The notes below the pieces were generated by a model. The model was not told where the DNA came from. It saw only the letters and a list, made by a program, of their open reading frames with translations, and searched no databases. The position numbers and the translations under genes were made by a program. DNA of 36,301 nt from contig CAIJWE010000117.1 in NCBI GenBank assembly GCA_903824295.1, forward strand, positions 1 to 36,301, given 5' to 3'. Source of the stretch: an uncultured Chlorobiaceae bacterium. Lineage in GTDB: Bacteria > Bacteroidota > Chlorobiia > Chlorobiales > Chlorobiaceae. The first letter of the stretch is position 1; every line of letters starts with the position of its first letter. Positions 32,252-36,301 of the stretch are shown piece after piece.

Positions 32252-32634
32252 TGAAGATTACAAAAAGAGACATTGTTATCGGCCTTCTGGTTCTTTCTGC
32301 CCTCGTGGCACTCAGGGTTTTCTGGCCAACGGCAAAAGCAGAGAAGATTGCCTCTCCAATAGCCAAGGCGACACCGATAGACAGTACGGTCTGTATTGCT
32401 CCGACAGAGTATATGCGTTCCCATCACATGCAGCTACTCAATGAATGGCGGAATACCGGAGCGAGAGATAGCCGCCCTTATGTGACTGCAGACGGCAAGA
32501 AATTTCAGAAGAGTCTGGATACTTGTCTTGGCTGTCACAGCAGCAACACCTATTTCTGCATAAGTTGCCATCAGTATGCCAATGCAAAGCCGACTTGTTG
32601 GAATTGTCATCTATCGCCTTTAGACAAACCGTAA
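32251..32634 (+). CDS. dsrJ: DsrJ triheme cytochrome c
   Basis: DsrJ is the periplasmic triheme subunit of DsrMKJOP. The 127-residue protein has an N-terminal membrane anchor (residues about 9-25) and three heme c sites: CLGCH (92-96), CISCH (103-107) and CWNCH (116-120). Cys48 in [14 protein letters not shown] matches the conserved cysteine (Cys46 in Allochromatium) that gives the unusual His/Cys heme ligation. ATG 32251 overlaps the dsrK stop; a GTG just before it is not preferred. The stop overlaps the dsrO start (TAATG). Confidence 0.93.
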   Translation: MKITKRDIVIGLLVLSALVALRVFWPTAKAEKIASPIAKATPIDSTVCIAPTEYMRSHHMQLLNEWRNTGARDSRPYVTADGKKFQKSLDTCLGCHSSNTYFCISCHQYANAKPTCWNCHLSPLDKP

Positions 32635-33410
32635 TGAACGAAGAGAGAAGAGAATTTATCAAGAAAACCAGTATCGGGTTTCTTGCAGGCATTGGAGTTT
32701 CTTCCGGGCTTTTTCTGAACTTTTTGCTGGAAAAAACGGATGCATCCCTCTGGTCTGACAAAAATATTGCCGGCACCACTCGCTGGGGTATGCTGATTGA
32801 TATGCGAAAGTGCATTGATGGATGTCAAAAATGTGTTGATGCCTGTCGCCTTGCTCATAATGTACCCGACTTTGGTAATGCAACGCACCAGATCGCATGG
32901 CTGCAGAAAAGCCCTTACCGCGAAGTTTTTCCAACTTCTGGAGAGGATTTCGCAGGTAAAGAGAGAACCGGCAAATCCGTTCCCTCTCTGTGCAACCACT
33001 GTGCCGATCCGCCCTGTGCCAGTGCATGCCCTACCCAGGCAACATTCAAGCGATTTGATGGTATTGTGGCGCTTGATTATCACCGTTGTACCGGTTGCCG
33101 TTCCTGCATGGCGTCATGTCCTTATGGAGCTATCAGTTTTAACTGGAAAGAGCCGAGGCCGGCTATCAAGGCTATCAATGACATCTATCCGACAAGGGAG
33201 ATGGGAGTTGTTGAAAAGTGCAATTTCTGTTCGGAGCGTCTGTTGAAGGGCAAACTGCCAGCCTGTGTCGAGTCATGCCCTGAAAAGACGCTTACATTCG
33301 GGAACCTGAATGATCCCAAATCCGAGATTCGCCTGCTTCTTGAAAAGAACCAGACCATGCAAAGAAAACCTGAGTTGGGAACACTCCCGTCAGTTTTTTA
33401 CATCATATAA
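32634..33410 (+). CDS. dsrO: DsrO periplasmic Fe-S subunit
   Basis: DsrO carries four [4Fe-4S] clusters and links DsrJ to DsrP on the periplasmic side. The 258-residue protein starts with a twin-arginine signal ([19 protein letters not shown]). Clusters follow in order: [36 protein letters not shown], and CNFC with CVESC. ATG 32634 is chosen because it starts at the Tat signal and overlaps the dsrJ stop by one base; a longer in-frame start inside dsrJ is rejected. Confidence 0.93.
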   Translation: MNEERREFIKKTSIGFLAGIGVSSGLFLNFLLEKTDASLWSDKNIAGTTRWGMLIDMRKCIDGCQKCVDACRLAHNVPDFGNATHQIAWLQKSPYREVFPTSGEDFAGKERTGKSVPSLCNHCADPPCASACPTQATFKRFDGIVALDYHRCTGCRSCMASCPYGAISFNWKEPRPAIKAINDIYPTREMGVVEKCNFCSERLLKGKLPACVESCPEKTLTFGNLNDPKSEIRLLLEKNQTMQRKPELGTLPSVFYII

Positions 33411-33419
33411 TGACTTGCC

Positions 33420-34487
33420 ATGATTGAGAATGCCCTGAAAGGAAATCGGCTCTACTGGATATGGATTGCACTCCTCCTGTTGGTCATTGTGTTTGGCATT
33501 TCCGCCTTTTCTCAACAACTGCGCCTTGGCCTTTCAGTTACCGGGCTGGGTGAAGGTGTTCCGTGGGGTATATCTGCCATGCAATTTACCTTTATGGCGG
33601 CTGTAGCGTCCGTGAGTGTTCTGGTCGTGTTGCCATCTTATCTTCACGACTACAAGCCTTTTGGCAACATTGTTGTCATTGCACAGTTTCTGGGGGCTTC
33701 AGCCTCAGCCATTGCGCTCCTCTCTCTTTTCATTGATACGGGCAAGCCGCAGCTTCTGCTCGGTCTTTTGCGCTATGCAACGCCCTTTTCACCCTATTCC
33801 TGGGCTTTTTTCCTGTTGAACGGCTACGTCCTCATCAATCTTGTCACAGGCTGGGCTACTCTTGGCGCTGAACGGAAGGGCGTTCCGGTCGCAGCCTGGG
33901 TTAAACCGCTCATCTATCTCTCCATTCCGTGGGCCATCGCGCTTCCGGTTGTTACAGGATTTGTCTTTACTCCTTTTTCCGGAAATCAATGGATAGCCTC
34001 TTTGCTTGTATTTCGTCTCCTTGCCTCTGCGTTTGCCGCCGGAACGGCAGTATTGCTGCTGATCATACTCATTCTGCAAAGAACAACAGGCTTTGATGCC
34101 GGCACAAAGGTCAGCGACAAGCTTGTCCTGCTCGTTGCGTATGCAGGGTCGCTTACGTTTGCGCTGATTGGCGTCGAGTGTTTTTCCAGGAGCCAGACTT
34201 CGCCGTTGCTGTGGCTGTCACTTCTTTTTGGTATAGTCTCTCTTGCTGTTTTTTTTGTACCAGCATGGAAAAGCTCTACCCGTTGGCTTATGACGGCTTC
34301 TGCCGGAGTGATTTTCTCCCTCTGGGCTGAGAAGGGAGCTCTTCTGCTCTATTCATCAACGGGGGGCATGGTTGCTTATACCCCGACTCTGAAGGAAGTT
34401 TCCATGACGCTCGGGGTTTTGGCCATTGGCATACTGTTTCTCACCATACTGCTCAAGGCAGTGGTTGTGGTCAAAAGAGCTGATTAG
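33420..34487 (+). CDS. dsrP: DsrP NrfD-family membrane subunit
   Basis: DsrP is the NrfD/HybB-like quinone-interacting integral subunit of DsrMKJOP. The 355-residue protein has about ten hydrophobic helices. NrfD-family landmarks are GLGEGVPWGISAMQFTFMAAVASVSVL near residue 40 and LGLLRYATPFSPYSWAFFLLNGYV near 118. It begins 9 bases after dsrO. A 147-base gap with only a weak hairpin (GCCTG/CAGGC, 34540-34557) separates it from dsrV. Confidence 0.9.
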   Translation: MIENALKGNRLYWIWIALLLLVIVFGISAFSQQLRLGLSVTGLGEGVPWGISAMQFTFMAAVASVSVLVVLPSYLHDYKPFGNIVVIAQFLGASASAIALLSLFIDTGKPQLLLGLLRYATPFSPYSWAFFLLNGYVLINLVTGWATLGAERKGVPVAAWVKPLIYLSIPWAIALPVVTGFVFTPFSGNQWIASLLVFRLLASAFAAGTAVLLLIILILQRTTGFDAGTKVSDKLVLLVAYAGSLTFALIGVECFSRSQTSPLLWLSLLFGIVSLAVFFVPAWKSSTRWLMTASAGVIFSLWAEKGALLLYSSTGGMVAYTPTLKEVSMTLGVLAIGILFLTILLKAVVVVKRAD

Positions 34488-34634
34488 TGATGGGCAGTGC
34501 TTCAGCGTTTTGCCTGGTTCCTCTTTTTCCACCCGAAAAGCCTGCTGCGATACAGGCGTTCGTGCGCACTTTTTAACGCAGCAAGACAAACCTGCAATTT
34601 GGCTGCGGGGTTGCATCAATTCAATTAATAAAAG

Positions 34635-35084
34635 ATGAAAGTTTTTTTGCCGATAAACATCAGAATTGATGACAAGAAAATCTTGTTTGTGGGTGGCGGT
34701 AAAATCGCCATGCATAAAATCAAAACCGTGGAAAAATATTCCCGCAACATCACGCTTGTCGCTCCCGAAATCCATCATGATTTGAAAGGTGCCGGATTCA
34801 GAGAGATCTATAAAGAGTACGAAAAATCAGATCTTGCCGGTTTTTTTCTGGTCTATGCCTGCACCAATAACCTTGAAATAAACCAGAGGATAAAAAAAGA
34901 TGCAGCAGCGTGTGGAATTCTGGTCAATGTTGTCGATAACCGGGAGTTGTCTGATTTTATCTCACCAGCAATTATTAAAAGGGAAGAGATGACCATTGCC
35001 ATCTCGTCGAATGGAGAAAATGTTAAAAAGTCAGTCGAGTGGCGTAAGAAAATACAGACCATGCTCGAAACGGCCGGTATGTAA
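34635..35084 (+). CDS. dsrV: DsrV precorrin-2 dehydrogenase / sirohydrochlorin ferrochelatase-like
   Basis: DsrV corresponds to the N-terminal CysG half (Met8p-like), which oxidises precorrin-2 to sirohydrochlorin for siroheme. The 149-residue protein has the NAD-binding [16 protein letters not shown] (residues 17-32), the [15 protein letters not shown] strand and helix, and [30 protein letters not shown]. It ends soon after, so the C-terminal dimerisation/chelatase portion is short. It sits 27 bases before dsrW, the methyltransferase that makes its substrate. Siroheme synthesis is thus encoded with its main user, DsrAB. Confidence 0.88.
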   Translation: MKVFLPINIRIDDKKILFVGGGKIAMHKIKTVEKYSRNITLVAPEIHHDLKGAGFREIYKEYEKSDLAGFFLVYACTNNLEINQRIKKDAAACGILVNVVDNRELSDFISPAIIKREEMTIAISSNGENVKKSVEWRKKIQTMLETAGM

Positions 35085-35111
35085 GCAATTCAAAAATGAA
35101 AGGGCAGTACA

Positions 35112-36152
35112 ATGAAATCGGCTGAAGAGAGCATGACAACAACGACCGGGCATTCACAGGCAGGATATGTCTACATCATCGGCGCCGGCCCCGGTGATCC
35201 GGAATTATTGACCATGAAAGCCGATCGGGTTTTGCGCGAAGCCGATGTGATTCTCTACGATGATCTGGTCTGCAGTGAACTGATGGTCAGGTTCAACGCC
35301 CTGAAAATTTATACGGGCAAAAGAAAGGATTGTCACCATTTTGAACAGGAGGCAATCAACGAAGAGATTCTTCGCCATGCCCGGGCAGGGAAAATAGTGG
35401 CGCGACTGAAAGGCGGAGACCCCTTTATTTTTGGTCGTGGAGGTGAAGAGATAGAGGTGCTGCGCCAAAACGGTATCGGCTATGAAATTATCCCCGGCAT
35501 TACCGCCGCCCATGGCGCCAGTGCCTATACGGAGATACCGCTGACCATGCGAAAAGTCTCCTCCTCGGTCGCCTTTTGTACCGGCCATCCGGTCAGTAAA
35601 ATTCAGGTGCCTGATGCTGATACTCTTGTCTACTATATGGTCGCATCCACCGTGCATGAGGTGCTTGATGCGGTTGCTCAAAAAGGGCGGGATGAGCAGA
35701 CACCGGTAGCCATTGTGCAGAATGCAACGCGCTACAACCAGAAAATTATTACAGGCACGCTGGGGGAGTTGAGGAGAGGCGACAAGGCGGTTTATTCACC
35801 TGCACTTCTGATGATCGGTGACGCCATCAGCCTTTTTGTTGAAAATAACTGGTTCTCCAAAAAGAAAAAAGTGCTGATTGCCGGTGGCGACTCCAGAGTT
35901 TTCAATACAGGAGAGTTTATCAAGGTACATTTTTCCTGTAAAGGAGATGGCCCTGACCGGATGGAAAACGAGGAGCCTCTCGATCTCGATTTTATTGATC
36001 AGATATACTTTTCCTCACCACTCTGTGTCAGGAATTTTCAGGCATTTCATGCCGCGATTCCTGAAAGAATTGTGGTGCATGTGGCTGACGAAGGTACCCG
36101 TGCTGAATACAGCAAGCTTTTCAGGGGAGATGCTGCCACCATCATGGAATAA
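35112..36152 (+). CDS. dsrW: DsrW uroporphyrinogen-III C-methyltransferase
   Basis: DsrW methylates uroporphyrinogen III to precorrin-2, the first step to siroheme. The methyltransferase domain spans residues about 19-243, with [33 protein letters not shown] and [19 protein letters not shown], all intact. The remaining 100 residues are extra. [38 protein letters not shown] looks like a shortened HemD (uroporphyrinogen-III synthase) half, although it is too short to be a full enzyme. The ATG at 35112 is preceded by AAAGGG; the conserved domain starts about 18 residues later. Confidence 0.88.
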   Translation: MKSAEESMTTTTGHSQAGYVYIIGAGPGDPELLTMKADRVLREADVILYDDLVCSELMVRFNALKIYTGKRKDCHHFEQEAINEEILRHARAGKIVARLKGGDPFIFGRGGEEIEVLRQNGIGYEIIPGITAAHGASAYTEIPLTMRKVSSSVAFCTGHPVSKIQVPDADTLVYYMVASTVHEVLDAVAQKGRDEQTPVAIVQNATRYNQKIITGTLGELRRGDKAVYSPALLMIGDAISLFVENNWFSKKKKVLIAGGDSRVFNTGEFIKVHFSCKGDGPDRMENEEPLDLDFIDQIYFSSPLCVRNFQAFHAAIPERIVVHVADEGTRAEYSKLFRGDAATIME

Positions 36153-36301
36153 CTGATTTGTCAGCAATTCCCGATTTACAAATGTTAAATAGAATTATAT
36201 CAATTAATCCCAGCTATCAATTTTATCTCATAAAGATTTCCATTACCACAAAAAAAGTGGTTATTCGGAGAGATTAATCGAGACATAAAAATGAAATACA
36301 A
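36153..36301 (+). other. AT-rich tail after dsrW
   Basis: This stretch is AT-rich. It contains a weak hairpin, ACCAC and GTGGT around an A run (36245-36261), which could end the dsr transcript but lacks a T tail. An ATG at 36291 may be the first codon of a gene that continues beyond the window; too little is present to judge. Confidence 0.3.

Noticed and set aside
1-36301. CRISPR arrays, tRNA or rRNA genes, insertion sequences
   Set aside because: No regularly spaced repeats, cloverleaf-like segments, rRNA stretches or transposase motifs were recognised on either strand by eye.

Overview
The window looks like a chromosomal stretch of a green sulfur bacterium (Chlorobiaceae, Chlorobium/Pelodictyon-like). 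The evidence is a bacteriochlorophyll operon (bchF-bchC-bchX) and a complete sulfur-oxidising dsr locus in the order dsrN-C-A-B-L-U-E-F-H-T-M-K-J-O-P-V-W. No rRNA, tRNA, CRISPR array or intact mobile element was seen. Species cannot be set from sequence reading alone.

Layout. Bases 1-424 hold the 3' remnant of a DUF1016/YhcG-type gene. Bases 432-3048 (minus) hold bchX, bchC and bchF. Bases 3160-4854 (minus) encode a family 5 solute-binding lipoprotein. Bases 5147-6064 (plus) encode a papain-fold (C1) peptidase with its full catalytic set. Bases 6393-8648 hold an Rrf2-type Fe-S regulator and the hybrid-cluster protein Hcp, a likely nitrosative or redox stress pair. Bases 8781-12275 (minus) hold a porin-like protein, a lone PstS-like protein and an exported pentapeptide-repeat protein, separated by hairpins.

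From 12714 to 36152 every gene is on the plus strand and nearly all belong to reduced-sulfur oxidation. They are: an SQR-type flavoprotein; a sulfite-oxidising SoeABC / polysulfide-reductase-like complex with B and C fused; a TauE/SafE anion exporter with a DUF1634 partner; the sulfur-carrier trio DsrE2-rhodanese-TusA; and the dsr locus with its siroheme genes at both ends (dsrN; dsrV, dsrW). Read as a pathway, sulfide is oxidised by SQR. Sulfane sulfur is passed through rhodanese/TusA/DsrE2 and DsrEFH to DsrC. DsrAB with DsrL and the DsrMKJOP membrane complex release sulfite, SoeBC-A oxidises it to sulfate, and TauE may export excess sulfite. Gene functions are known for these families; the flow through this particular cluster is inference.

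The most interesting items are the single-strand sulfide-to-sulfate supercluster with the BC-fused Soe module and embedded exporter, the RsbRD-like DsrT coupled to dsrM, the uncharacterised DsrU, a sigma-region-4-like tail on BchX, a reduced HemD-like tail on DsrW, and palindromes placed as operators before dsrC, the soe genes and hcp. I did not find a clearly new system: most of the window is recognisable Chlorobiaceae biology with several uncharacterised parts.
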